A DNA stretch of 64,000 nt from Ursus arctos (Eukaryota > Chordata > Mammalia > Carnivora > Ursidae). A model generated the notes under the pieces. That model did not search any database. It was not told where the DNA came from and saw only the letters and a list, made by a program, of their open reading frames with translations. Below are positions 23,202-35,356 of this stretch, piece after piece. Each line of letters starts with the position of its first letter. Within the stretch, counting starts at the first letter, position 1. The stretch covers positions 20,105,850 through 20,169,849 of the forward strand of contig NW_026623019.1 in NCBI RefSeq assembly GCF_023065955.2, given 5' to 3'. A program made the translations under genes and the position numbers.

Positions 23202-24126
23202 AAAATGACAAGAGAAATGTGTTGAAGAGGAAGTGAGAAAATAGGAACCCTTGCACATTGTTTATTGGAATGTAAATTGGTACAGCCACTACGGAAAACA
23301 ATATGGAGTTTCCTCAAAAAATTAAAAAGAGAACTACCATACGATCCAGAAATACTACTTATGGATATGTCCAAAGGAAATGACAACAGGATCTCAAAGA
23401 GATTTCTTCACTCCCATGCTGACTGCAGCTTTATTCACAATAGCCAAGATATGGAAACAACCTAAGTGTTGGTCAAGAGATGAATAGAAAAAGAAGATGT
23501 GGTGTATATATGCAACAGAATAGTATTCAGTCATGAGAAAGAAGGAAATCCTGCCATTCACAACAACATGGACGGAACTGGAAGGTATTATCCTAAGTGA
23601 AATAAATCAGACAGAGACAGACACATACTGTATGGTATCACTTATATGTGGAATTGTAAAAAGCTGAACTCACGGAAACAGAAAGCAGAATAGTGGCTAT
23701 GGGTTGGAAGGTGGGGAGGAGGATGGGGAGGCACGGGTCGATAAGTACTAACTTCCAGCTACAGGACGAATAAGTCTGGGATCTAATGTACAACATGGTG
23801 ATTATCGTTAATAATAGTGCATCACATACTCGAAAGTTGCTAAGCAGTAGTATTAAATGTTCTCTGCACACATGAAAATAAAATAGTAAATATGTGACAT
23901 GATGAAGATGTTAGCTAACACGATGGTGACGGGCATTCTGCAGCATTCAACGTGCTGTACACCTTGAACTTGCGCCGTGTTACAGGTCAATTATATCTCA
24001 ATAAGGCTGGGGGGACCCAATGATCAGTTCTACTTGCCAATTCACTTAAAAAAACTTTCAACAACTGTCACTTTTACAAAAAAAACTCATCGAGAAGGAG
24101 TTTTTCATGAAATTCGCACGTATCTT

Positions 24127-24517
24127 TATATTAATTTACTTAGGCCATCATAACTAAGTACCACAGACTGAGCGGCTTACACAGCAGAAATACGTTTTCT
24201 CACATTTTGGAAGCTAGAGATCAATACTTTGTCAAGGGTGGTTTCTTCTGATGCCTCTCTGTTTGGCATGCAGATGGTCATCTTCTCCCCATGGCTTCAC
24301 GTGGTTTTCCCTCTGTGTGTCTCTGTCCTGTATTCCTTTTCTTATGGGAAAGCCTGTCATACTGGGTTAGGTCCCTCCCGCTCCTCCTAATACACCTTAC
24401 TTTAACTGAATTACCTATTCAAAGGTCCTGTCTCCACATACAGTCACATTCTGAGGTACAGAGGGCTAGAACTTCACCATATGAGTGCTTGAGGAAGATA
24501 CGATTCAGCCCATAACA
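24127..24517 (-). mobile_element. MLT1: Solo LTR of MaLR type (MLT1C/D-like), antisense
   Basis: On the minus strand it starts TGTTATGG, then 'ctgaatcgtatcttcc', 'cctcagaatgtgactgtatg', 'tggagacaggacctttg', 'aataggtaattcagttaaag', and ends 'cagtctgtggtacttagtta', 'tgatggccta'. The length (about 390 bp) and block order fit the longer MLT1 subfamilies rather than the copy at 2614. It lies just after the 3' end of the L1 but is independent of it. Non-coding relic. Confidence 0.83.
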
Positions 24518-26952
24518 TTGTTCGACGAATTTTTTCTAAAGATAATTAGAAACAGAAGTCAATAAAGCAATCAAGTTTCAAGCAAATTAATAAGAAACAG
24601 AAAATAAAAATATACTTTAAATTATCTGTGAAATACACAAAATTCAGAGTAGTTTTATTTGAATTTTAGAGCCTGTGTTCTCCACCACTTTGCTTCTTAC
24701 CATGCATGTCTGAAGGAAGTTATGTGCTTCTATCATTCATTTATTAAATGATATGCCCAAATCACATAGCTAATTGATGAGGAAACCAAGATTAGATAAA
24801 GACTATATAATTTATAAACAGCAACAAAATGAAAGTATTTTGCCAATATTGAGTTGATCACATCCATAATACTCTATTTAAAATGGTAATATATAAAAAT
24901 AATTTTAAAGGATTTCTTTCCTTAAATATAACTTGGCACATGAAGACAACTTAATACAGAATATAATGAGTTAAAGAATACGGAGGTATACAGGTTAATA
25001 TAAAATTAATGGCTCCTATAGGTTAAAAAATTAGCATGTGTCTTTAAAATTTTTACAAACAACGTATTTCAAATGCATAACTAAAAGTTCATGAACTTTT
25101 TGGTTTTGTGTATGATAAAGGAACAGCATTTGATGACTCCTAGATTTCCAGAAAAAAAAAGAGCTTATAGCAATGATTAGCTTCAAGAGTCAGGCGATCA
25201 TAAATTCACCCTCGCTTTCTTTTTACTAGGTATTTGCTGCCTAAATAAGTGATTTTCCAGTCAACTGAAGCCTATTCATTTAAGTATGTCATTTTATATT
25301 TTACTAATTGGGATATAAAAATTTATGAAATGCTCTAATACTTTCCCTCTTTCTTCCCTCCTAATGAAAGAACATGTATTGCCCATTTTTTGAGCTTTTA
25401 CAACTAGGAATCTCCCTAAATACTTCCAGCATCTTGCCCAATCTCTTACTCTTCCCTGTGGCTTTGGAATGGGCTATCTGTTTATAGGTGTCAATGCTTC
25501 TCAATTGAATTGAGCTAATATTTGAAAAGTATTTAAGAATGAGAGATTTGGCTTTTTCTGCCCTCTCCACCACGAAATAGTAGAAAGTAGTGATTCCGGG
25601 TAACCACATCTGCTATTTCCCGTAGGTAGGCTGTAATCATGTCTAAATTGAGAAGCAGTTAGAAATATCAATCCCACTTATCTATCAGACTTTCTCTGTC
25701 CTCCAATATAGCTCTATCAGCCATATAGGTGATATTTACATCACCATCTATCTAACTACTTTGCCAATCTCTCAATTGTTTCTAACTCCAGGTAGGGTAG
25801 AGGAGGATTAGTGGTTTGATCGTATCAAAACCCATCACTCAGTTCACTGGCCAGGAACACTGAGAAACAGAGAAGGAGGAGAGGTTGAGGAGACACAATA
25901 AGGCTCACTGAGTCTTGCCACGTGACGCAGCTAGTCTAAGGCTTTGCACCTTGGGCTTTTGCAAGTAGAAACCGTGAACGTTTTTTATCTTGGCATCTCT
26001 AATAGTTCATATTGTGCCATGCAGCCAGTTATTAGGATGGCATAGTTAACCATTTAACTGGCATGGTTTGAAAGGAAAGATATAGGATTGGTTTTAGCAG
26101 ACACTGGTAATAGAACTTTTCCTCTCATGGAACTCTGTAGCTTATCATGACTTTGTCCATATCAGCAGCTGTTTGTGGGCAGAAAAATGGCTATTCTGGT
26201 GCAGCACTAGGCTCTTGAGGCAGCAAGCACACACAGCTAATGGGAATATATCATTTTAGGGAAAAAAAGAGTAATCTAAAGACTTTTACAAATTTTAACA
26301 TGTTAGAATGTTTTCCCTGCATTTTACTGTGTTTCTCAGACAATTTTGCAGGGTGGAAGACCAGAAGCTTTAATCTGTAGATCGGTGAGTGCTCTCATCT
26401 TTAGAAAGCACCAGTGATATTACAGTTTTAATGATCAGACTTCTGGTTTCAGTTTCAACACCTTTAGTTTCAGCTCCAAAATGCGAAGAGCTTTAAAGTT
26501 GTCACTTCCATCTTCACAACAAGAAAAAAGCTCAACAAACTGAACAGTGATGACTTTTCTTGGACCCGTTAGAAAATTGAACTTGAAATCTGGATAGATG
26601 GGCAAGATGAATAGACAGTCCCAGCCAAGATCTGCTTACCCAGACCAGAAACTGCTAAAGCCATAAACTGGTAAGAATTGAAATGGTACTTTTCAAAAAT
26701 TGCTGGGGGCTGAGTGTGGACTAGCACAAGGGGGAGAAAATTCTGGTGCAGCCTCAGAGGAGTGCCCCTGCTTTTGTGGGTTTTACCTCCATGAGCCTCA
26801 CCAGATTCTTACAGTGAAGAGCAAAAAAAAAAAAAAAAAAAAAAAAAAATCTCCTTCATCCCACCCAGTTCTTGCAACAGAGAGGAAAAATACCACCACA
26901 AGCATTCTATGGGGGGGAGGGTGGGAAGCTCAGTGTATTAACCATTAACCAT
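24518..26952. other. Unassigned AT-rich DNA with a 27-nt A-run
   Basis: No SINE, L1 or LTR is recognised. A near-pure A-run at 26823-26849 interrupts otherwise complex sequence and could be the tail of an unrecognised retroposon in the preceding few hundred bases (26430-26822). I could not identify the parent. No exon seen. Confidence 0.4.
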
Positions 26953-27402
26953 GTGTTTATGATGCTCTGACATCTTGGAACGTTGATGACCCTAGAGGGA
27001 CTGTCAAATCCTAGAGATAATTAATAGCTCTCCTGAGAGAGCACTTTTCAAATGCAAACCAATCAATCCAGAACCCACACTCAGTCACCTCCTTTATCAG
27101 GTTCTCCCATTTCTGGCCAGTACCCACCTGCCTTTATCACCCCAGAGCTAGGTACAAGACAACTAGTGGGACTGCAGAGCCCACTAAAGCTATGTTAACC
27201 AGCCGATCCTAAAACTGTTCATCATGCTTCACCCATTCCTTCCTGTGGAAATTATAATGAAGGCTCTTGCCCATAGTTCCTCCTTCCCCCTCTGCCTCAT
27301 GACAGACCCTGGTGACTCCCCATACGGCCCAACATGATGTGAGTAAAAAACTATCTTTTCGATGGCAATCGTTTCCAAGTCTGTTGGTCTAACTATACCT
27401 CA
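26953..27402 (+). mobile_element. Possible solo LTR (ERV1-like), sense
   Basis: The block starts 'atgtgtttatgatgctctga', contains CCAATCAATC near 27058, and has the R/U5-like end 'gatgtgagtaaaaaactatc' then 'ttttcgatggcaatcgtttc'. The layout recalls a gammaretrovirus-type LTR, with an AATAAA-like signal mutated to agtaaa. No family match is claimed and the borders are guesses. No coding sequence. Confidence 0.3.
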
Positions 27403-27560
27403 ATTTTTTTATTAATATATTTCAGGATACTGACTTTATAGGGGAAAGACTTTATTAGAGCCTTATCTCACCCACCTGGAAGAGTAATTACCAAACTCCA
27501 GTCCTGCCACCCTTCCTGTCTCACATAAGGGAGAGGGGGTGAAGGGGATATAAACCAAGA

Positions 27561-27614
27561 GATATTTGTGAAGGTCATAGCCCTGGAAATATTTCTGAAG
27601 GTCATAGCCCTAGA
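27561..27614. repeat. 27-bp tandem duplication
   Basis: Two adjacent units, 27561-27587 and 27588-27614, share 'atattt(g/c)tgaaggtcatagccct' and differ at only a few positions. A recent local duplication. Confidence 0.9.
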
Positions 27615-27654
27615 ATGCAGGCCAATAAAAGACTGAGATTTAGCCATAAGATAA

Positions 27655-27724
27655 TAAAACATAGTCACATTAGGGGTTAGGGCTTTAATATACAAATTTT
27701 AGGGGAACACATCAGTCCACAGCA
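27655..27724 (-). mobile_element. MLT1: MLT1-type LTR fragment, antisense
   Basis: 'atagtcacattaggggttag', 'ggctttaatatacaaatttt' and 'aggggaacacatcagtccac' then 'agca' match the 5' end of an MLT1C/D-type LTR read in reverse. Only about 70 bp remain. Confidence 0.65.
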
Positions 27725-27779
27725 GAAATATAATTTGTATGCTAAGAGAAGAGATAAAATGAAATTATAAAATCTTCAG

Positions 27780-28325
27780 TTAAAATCAGAGAAGACAGAG
27801 GAAGAGGCAAGATAAAAGATAAAAAACAAAAACCAAACTAAAACAAAAACACAAAGAACAAATACAATGAACAGAAAAGGGTTACAAACAGGGTTGATAT
27901 TAATTCGGTTATATCAGTAATCACCTTCAATGTGAATGATATAAATACACAAAGACATATTTTGTCCAAGAGGACAGAAAAAACAAGACCCAACTGCATG
28001 TTGTCAATAAGAAAACCATTTAAATATAAAGACTTGGATATTTTGGATATTTCAAAAGTACAGGGAAAGAGAAAGATAGCCCATGCTAATAATAATCAAA
28101 ATAAAGCTGGAGTAGCCATATTAATTTTAAATAAATCAGAAGTCGTAACAAAGAAATGATAAAGAAAGATACAGGATAAAGAAGTCAATTCTTCAAGAAC
28201 ATAGAATGAGGCTTAATGTGTGGGGACCCAGCAACAGAGTATCAAGCTATAGAGGCAGAGCTGATAGAACTACAAGGAAAAATAGAGAAATACACTATTA
28301 CAATTGTTCCTTTAACACTCCTCTT
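27780..28325 (+). mobile_element. L1M: L1 ORF2 endonuclease-region fragment, sense
   Basis: A decayed stretch of the L1 endonuclease domain. The frame at 27932-28159 retains 'KPFKYKDLDIL' and 'KIAHANNNQNKAGVAILI', equivalent to the well-conserved 'FKYKDTY..' and 'YHAN.NQKKAGVAILIS' segments. Later nucleotides ('gtggggacccagcaacagag', 'gctgatagaactacaagg', 'aaaaatagagaaatacac') keep the order. No 3' end or target duplication is visible. Confidence 0.8.
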
Positions 28326-30429
28326 TCAGTAATTGATACATTAAGCAGTTAGAAAATCAGTAAGGATAGAGTTGTAATTCTGTTCTGTTTTGATCCACTT
28401 TAGGGCTTTCTTGGGATAAACCAGAAATGCCTACCAGTGGACCCAAGAAAATCCCAAAAAGGAAAAGCTGTTTGTATTAAGCATCATAAAGGCGAAAAGT
28501 AGGCTAGGCTGCCCCAATAGATTGCTGCTTCTTGCTGATTGATGAGTCTGGAAGTCAAAACTCAATACTTATGCCTCAGCCCTCTCATCTCCTTTTTTGG
28601 GGGGACTTCTTTTGTGTCCTTATGAAGACAGCATATTCTGGACTCTTCCACAATGTGAGTGTTACACGTCGAGGCCAGTTACTGCCCAACTACCTGGATT
28701 TAAGTCAGTAAAGCTGTGTAATTATGGGGTGCCTATTAGCAATGTCATTTTCCTCCAGCCCAAAACCACACCCTCCAACAACAACAAAAAATGTAATAAT
28801 GTTAATATTTTGGTTTCTGCATGAATGCTAGAACTCTCAATTGGTTTCAAACTCAGGGAATGGAGCTGTTATTTATTAGTTTCCAAAATCCCATAATAGA
28901 GAACATTATTTATCATTTTCTGATGATTCCAGGAAAATGATTTTGTTATGTTGATCAGTAATATCTTCTTGCCTGTAAGTAGAGATATGTGACAAGTGGC
29001 AGTGATTCAGCAGCTCAAAGATGGCAGGGATGATGTCTCGGGGATCCACCTGTACCTTCCCTGCAAAGTCAGAAGACGCTACCCCAGCTCTAAACATCAC
29101 AGTCACATTCAAGGCATGAAAAAAGAAAGAAGAAAGAAACAGCATTTATTTCAATCGGGAATGCAGAAACGTTTCCAGAAATTCCCCAAAAGATACTTAT
29201 GTTTCATTGACTGAACTGTGTCACATGGTCACTTCTTGCTCAAAAAGGCTGGGAAAATGAGTAATTAGCTTTTCCAGCCTTTATGGTGGAAAGCGACTCA
29301 GGTGACAAGGGCTGATAATGCCTATGGGGACAGCCAACCAGTACGGTCAACCACAATATGGACAGTGGTGCTTTTAGGGGGCTTTTGAATGGTAAGGTTT
29401 TGTGTTTTGTTTGGTGAGGATTTATTGTGGGTGATTTTCTCTTGTTACTTTTTTTCTTTTGCTTGTGTATTCCCACCTGTTCTTTTATCTACTGCATTGC
29501 TTGCAACAAATATATAGCTATAATATTCAACAAATATATAGCTTTCGTGGGGGGAAAAAAGTTCATGGGCTTTGTGATAACTTTTCCTCATTTGAAGATT
29601 TTTTTTCTTTTACTCTGGTTTCGCACGTGTGTAGCATCAGTAATGCTACTAGATTCTGACTTACAAATAGAGGGTAGTATTATTTCTAACGTAAAAAATT
29701 TCACATTAATTTTCTTATAGTCACTTGGTTGTGTTTGGGTTTTGCAAAAGAAGAATCTTGGGATGTTCAAGATTTGGATTATTTAAATTCTGCTAAAACT
29801 TGATGGAAATTATTCAAAATGTGGTTTCCATTTTTCTTTTGTGTTACACTTGTGGCATCGTCCCTGCTTTCTTCTTCTCCCATCTTGAAGCTTAGCCAGA
29901 GAGCAGTGGAAGGGGCTACTCCCACAAATTTGGTTCAAATGTTTTCCCAATTTTGAATTTCATTCAGACTGATGTGGGCTTCACAACAGATTCAGTTCCT
30001 ACTTTTCATGAAAATTTAAAAGCATATCAGTAAGATTTTTTCCCCTTTCAACTTTGAAACATTTTATTAATAGAACGCTATTACATTATGATATAATGTT
30101 TATTGACTTTGCAGAGATTTTTCTAAAATGTCTTGCTCTGGATTAGAACTGGCAAAACGTATTAAATCTGAGCGGACTTGTTTATAGTATTTACTGTTAC
30201 AAATGTAACTCCACATTTGAAAGTTTCCTATTCTGTTTGGTTAAAAAAAAGAAGTATAATCTGCCATGTGTGGCATTTAATTAAAAATCACATACATAAA
30301 GACTTGAGGTCGATGTTTCCAGGAAAAAGAAATATTAAGAGAAATTGGCCTTTAAATTAGAAGTTAAGTGAATCTAGTATAAATAAAAAGGTTGCTTTCC
30401 ATGTAGGTATTTTTCACTTAACCATTAAT
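28326..30429. other. Unassigned DNA
   Basis: About 2.1 kb without a recognised repeat or exon. Short open frames on both strands have no recognisable product. Confidence 0.45.
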
Positions 30430-30800
30430 TTTCATGTTGTCCACATGCTCCTTACACACGGATCACAAATTGGAGAAGGAGCATATCAATAACAGACCTC
30501 GACAAAGATGCCGGACGTCACTTTTGCACAAGCGTGCTGCCAGAATAATTAGTGCAGAATCCGCCTCTCATTATGGGTGCAAGGCTGGCCTTTTGCTCTG
30601 GGCGGGCGTCGCCGGCATCTCATGGCCAGGCTAGGCTAGTACACAGAACAGAGCTGGCAAATCACGCTTAGGCGCTTGCTGTCTCAACTTGCTGTTGGAA
30701 CCGAGGCTGCCAGACCACTGCTAAAATTGATTGGCATTCACACTTCATTTGAGTGGGTTTGCATTTGGACGAGGTCTTCATTTTCACCTTTCTTGCTATT
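30430..30800. promoter_or_regulatory. Candidate conserved non-coding element
   Basis: A repeat-free block with sequence complexity and GC content above the surroundings. It contains a CRE-like GACGTCAC near 30507-30515, homeodomain-type ATAATTAG near 30545, and a TTTGCATTT near 30760. No splice-framed reading frame. The regulatory role is inference from composition and motifs only. Confidence 0.25.
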
Positions 30801-31415
30801 TCCTGAGGAAAATGAGCAATTCTGTTTGGCTAGTGTGCTTTTCAATTCTAAGATTGTTCAGTTACCTTCCCCCCACCAACCTCCCTTTATAAAAGAAAGG
30901 TCTGCATATTTAAGCTTGTAGGTAAAAGGGTGTTATATTCAACTGCATTTTTCAAATAGATTTTTCTTCTTATTTTTTTTTCTTTCTTTACTTGGCTCGA
31001 ATGCTGTGTGAATGGTTGCTGACTGTGAACATTATATACATAAATTTGTCATTTACCTACAGAACAAGGGCAAAATTAAACTGGGGCAAACGACCTTCTA
31101 TCAGTTTTGGGGTAGTTTGAAGCAGATTTAAAAGGGTTAAGAGTTGTTGAGGTGCCTTTTCCCCCTGATACATTCTTTCCCCTGAGAGGGAACAGTCTGT
31201 TTCACAAGGATCTGGCATTGGTCAAGTGGATTTTAGAAATGTTACTTTGTACTCAATTTATTCAAAGCTCTGAAGCATCTTTCAAACATTAACAGGAGAG
31301 AGCTACTCATTTGATTTTTTAAAGCAGCTAAAGACAATGTTCCTAATCCCAGACTGGATCAGAATTCAGAACCCTTCTGTACTAACCATAAGCAATATAA
31401 ACAACATACATGTAT
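30801..31415. other. Unassigned DNA
   Basis: No repeat family or exon recognised. Confidence 0.45.
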
Positions 31416-31418
31416 TTA

Positions 31419-31451
31419 GTGTGTGTATGTGTGTGTGCGCACGCGTGTATT

Positions 31452-31490
<39 letters not shown>

Positions 31491-31491
31491 T
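31419..31491. repeat. Compound microsatellite: (GT)n then (TTTA)n
   Basis: 'gtgtgtatgtgtgtgtgcgc' and 'acgcgtgtat' are followed by about eleven ttta units (31449-31491). The tandem Tyr-Leu-Phe-Ile frame across it is an artefact. Confidence 0.95.
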
Positions 31492-32082
31492 GTTTTCATG
31501 GCAAGGACCTGGGAAAGACAAAGCTGAAAAAAAATTTTTGACCTGAATTTTCCAGATCAATTAACTGTCTGGCACAAACTACCTTAACAATTCTATACTT
31601 CATTTCTGCACACTTCTCCTCCAAAATTCTGTGTGATCAAAATAGTATGAGCAAGGTCAATGGATCATTTCAATTTTGAAATGAAACTAGATCTGTGATT
31701 ACAGCAAAAGGTAGGTTCTTTTGAAATAAGCCCCAGATCTCAGAGCTTTTTGCATCCTCTTCTTTCTGCCTGGCAATATTTTTCCTTTTCTACTTGTACC
31801 TCCTTTGCTCCTGAGTAGACCCCAACATGCCACTCAAGACTTGGCTTCAATGTCTCAGTGATGATTTTTATGACTCTGCCTCTACTCTTTCATTTTAAAA
31901 AGTGAACGTATTCAAAGTGTACCTGTAGTAAGTACAGTAAGTGCTGGGACATGCACTGGAATACAAGATATCTTTGTTCCAGGGAGCATGTCACTTTGTC
32001 CTTCCCAGAACGCTTGGTTGTATTTGGACCACAGACCTTCTCACTTGTAATGTAATTTTACCTTCACTCCTATCTTCCTCCA

Positions 32083-32400
32083 GATAGGCACTGTCCAGTA
32101 TGCACTGATAGGCACTGTCCAGCAATGCCACATGTGGTTATTCACCATATGTGGCAAGTCCAAATTGAGATGTGCTGTAACTGTCATATACATGCCAAAT
32201 TTTAAAGGCTTAGAATGTAAAAACAACATATAATATATCTAATGTTTTACATTATATTGCTATAACACAGTGATAATATTTGGATATGTTGAGTAAACTA
32301 AATTATTAAAATTTATTTCACTGTTTCCATTTTTTAATGTAGCTCTTAGAAAACTTAAGGTGACAAATGTGGCTAGTATTATATTTCTATTCAACAGCTC
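32083..32400. mobile_element. MER33: MER33-type hAT-Charlie DNA transposon, second copy
   Basis: Same block order as 5499-5802: 'aatgccacatgtggttattc', 'gtccaaattgagatgtgctg', 'taatatatctaatgttttac', 'gtgataatatttggatatg', 'aaaatttatttcactgtttc', 'tgacaaatgtggctagtatt' and 'atatttctattcaacagc'. Its terminal 'gataggcactgtccag' is duplicated 24 bp apart (32083-32098 and 32107-32122). Confidence 0.8.
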
Positions 32401-32689
32401 TACCTACACTAGAGCATCTCCAGCATAAGGATTGTGCTTTACTAATTTCTGCAATTAACTATCAATTACATGAAGAATGAAGGTATTTGATAAACATATG
32501 GCGACAGAATGTATATTTAAATAGCTATTGTTAATATCCTACAACTGAGGAGTCAGGAGTTACTTGAGGATTGAAACACTTGATGTCTCTAAAGTTTTTG
32601 GTTTTGTCTCTGAAGGTATAACAGTTTGGGACCAGTTCCAGTGTTTTCTCCTTACAGGTGATTTGATTTAGTTACCTCTCCATCCCATT
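32401..32689. other. Unassigned DNA
   Basis: No repeat or exon recognised. Confidence 0.4.
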
Positions 32690-33010
32690 TCTTTGTGTCC
32701 ATTATCCTTTCTCAGCTATTTGACCTGGCCCAGCATACAGAGATGATTTTCCTCAAATGTGGCCTGACTGCTCAGCAGAGGAGCGTATGTTATAGCCCGG
32801 ATCTTTGTTTGGCGGGATCACTAGCTAGAGTTGTAATGAAAAAGATGGCAGGTAATAGCAGCATGCTCCAGCAAATCTGCTCATTTACTGCTGGTATTCC
32901 AGTTAGATGTCTGGGAAGCCTCGGGAGATCCATAATCCATTTTTCATGAGTTGCATAAAGAAGAGCAAAATCTCTGGGAAATTCGGTGTTGCTTTGGGAA
33001 GTCCAAGATT
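32690..33010. promoter_or_regulatory. Candidate conserved non-coding element
   Basis: Repeat-free, complex sequence of mixed composition between two transposon relics. An 84-codon frame (32695-32949) crosses it but has no recognisable features. Listed because it looks like slowly evolving unique sequence; that is inference without an alignment. Confidence 0.2.
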
Positions 33011-33129
33011 TAGGTAAGATGTTATTTCCTATTGCCTTCTAGAATCTAAGTTTAGCCTCTTAAGACTTTAGGGTTTGGGGAGTTTTTGGCGAGGGGGTGG
33101 AGGCATAAGAGCTGTTAGAGTCTTATTTG

Positions 33130-33380
33130 CTGTTGTCCCAAAATAAATGACAGATAAAGTAAAACATACTAAAGAGATATGACAACGAAATGCAACATGT
33201 AATCCTGGGTTTAGATCCTGGACCAAAAAAGGGATATTTATGGAACAATTGCTAAAATTTAAATAAAGTACATAAAATAATAATATCACATTAAGGTTAA
33301 TTTCCTAATTTTGATAATTGCATTGTGGTTATGTATGTTCACTAACATTCATATTGCTTAATTTTTTAAAGTAAATTTTC
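33130..33380 (+). mobile_element. L1M: L1M-type 3' UTR fragment
   Basis: 'gaaatgcaacatgtaatcct', 'gatcctggaccaaaaaaggg', 'acaattgctaaaatttaaat' and 'aattttgataattgcattgt', 'ggttatgt' follow an old mammalian L1 3' UTR pattern. The family call is by memory of this pattern and could be a different old repeat. Confidence 0.45.
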
Positions 33381-35325
33381 ATATTTTATAAAATTCTGTA
33401 GCCTTGACCACTTGAAGAGGTTTTCTCATTTTTTAAATTCCATAATTATAAATATAACTATATAACATTTATAATATATTCATATTGAATTTTCTGAACA
33501 ACATAGACTTCTTCTGGTGAGCAAATAATTTTCTCTGTCAATTATTTTAGGTAATTAAAGTATATTTAATCTGTTGGATAAAGTTATTAGTATAGAATCA
33601 GAGGAAGTTAAACCAAATATATATGGATTTTTCATTATGTTTGCTCTCCATATCGACTTAAAATATGCATGTTCAGCCTAAATCATCTCTTTAAATCTGC
33701 TTTAAAAAAATTCAACTTACTGTTAGAATTCTGAGGGGATCTCGTATTCCATGTTGTGTGAATTAACTTTTATTCCTGACTTGGGTCCTGGAAGTTATTC
33801 ACTGTTGAGGAACAAAGTGAAATGATCCAACTGCAGTTTTAGAAAGGCATCTGCAGTGACCCCTTAAAGCAGAGACGGCAAAGAGGAGAGCCAGGGAGTA
33901 ATGCACTCATATCTGCCACGGATGACAGGGACCAAAACTAGAACAGAGGCAACAGGAATAGAACAGAGGGTCCAGTTCTAAGAGCCATTTCAGAGGCAGT
34001 ATCACACCATTTCAGCGCCCATACTGAGGCAGAAAGAACTCATGTTTACACCCGAGTTGCCAAGACTGGTGTCTGCCAAGACAGAAGGGGGTGAATCTGA
34101 AAGGGGGTACCCAACACAGGGTAGGTAGGGAAGATATTTTCATTGTTTTATCATTGTTCATCATTTGGAAAGTTCTTTTCTTTCCTATATTCTCCCAAAG
34201 ACGCATTTTCCACAAAACTTCAGGTATGAGTCTACTAGTGCTAAGGTCTGCGGAATGCTTGGAGAAATTTGTGAATCAGTGAAGAGGGTGTTCCTGTGAA
34301 GCCAGACTCACCCATGTAGATTCGCAAGACTGAAAATGTTTTAGAGAGCCAATACTCACATGGGCCACTTGTGCTCTTTTCACTTTTCAGATTTTCCATG
34401 GGGAGTATATACCCAGCTTTAGAACATTACCACAGAAAGGAAGGGGCAGCTGATAGTTTCTCAACTGGTCCTAATTTATTTTCCCCCAATTAAGGTATTA
34501 CATGATAGGAAAATCTCCCCAAAGAGCAGAGGTATTTAAAAAAAAAAAAAAGGAAGGAAAGAAAGAAAGAAAGAACCATCCATTCCAATATATGTCACAT
34601 GTAAAACAACCCAGAAAATAACCGATTGAGTCAAAGGCAGATGTGAGAGCTTAAAATGCTAGTCACAATCAAAAATCTTCTTTTCATCAAAAGCTGAGGG
34701 AAACTGGCCAACACCTTCACTAAGTGATGTGCTAAAGAATCGCCAGCCAAGAGGCAGAAATGAATAAAGTGAAAATTACTGCTATTACCCTGAGTTGAAG
34801 ATGACCGATCAGGCCGAGCCGACCTTGAGGACTGAAAGTCAGTGAGCCGAAAGTCATGCCAGAGCCCCAGCCCGCTCTGAATCCCAGGGATCCTGGCTCA
34901 CCCATCAGCAATAATCATTGCTAACGGCCTGTCATCGGCCACTTTGCGCCACTGCAAAGAGCGCTCGAGAGTGCCACAGCCACACGTATCCTACGCTCCT
35001 TCGTCAGGACTTGAAATCGTCCTTTCAAATCTGGTCTGGAAAGAGATCTGTTTTCTTCAGTTCCCAAACTCCCTTCAGCACGTGTTTCCCATCTCAGACA
35101 AAAAAATCCTTGACTCCGAATTAACTCATTTATCTTCATATTGCCTCAGTGTCCCCTAATCTAAATTATCTTGAAACAGCATGAAATAATCTCTCAATAG
35201 CTTGATTTTGCCACATTCTTATTTGCATTTTAGCTGAGGATGGTGCAGTAGTTTTGCTGTTTGTCTCCCTGAGCAGTTTGCTGTTTCCTCCAGAATCCTC
35301 CACCCCTTCATCACCTCCCCCATCT
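33381..35325. other. Unassigned DNA with an A-rich/(AAAG)n run
   Basis: A-run plus ggaa/gaaa units at 34539-34575. Otherwise no repeat family or exon is recognised. Confidence 0.45.

Positions 35326-35356
<31 letters not shown>

Larger units (their letters stand above)
20525..24010 (+). mobile_element. L1M: Old internally deleted L1 (L1M type), sense, holding two SINEs
   Basis: It begins with L1-like 5' sequence ('gacatcatcaagatggtggt'), then jumps within about 150 bp to the ORF2 middle, so about 3 kb (rest of the 5' UTR, ORF1, endonuclease) is missing. It continues through the reverse transcriptase, the C-terminal region and a 3' UTR ending 'caattatatctcaataagg'. Recognisable protein remnants: '[13 protein letters not shown]' from about 21760, and the catalytic FADD box, here FADN (tttgcagataac, 22032-22043). 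Stops and frameshifts break the frame throughout. SINE copies 5 and 6 sit inside it, so it is older than both. It cannot move. Confidence 0.85.

Noticed and set aside
28906..29145. 79-codon minus-strand frame that reads like a plausible small protein
   Set aside because: No conserved domain or homologue recognised, composition ordinary, and an overlapping plus-strand frame is equally open.
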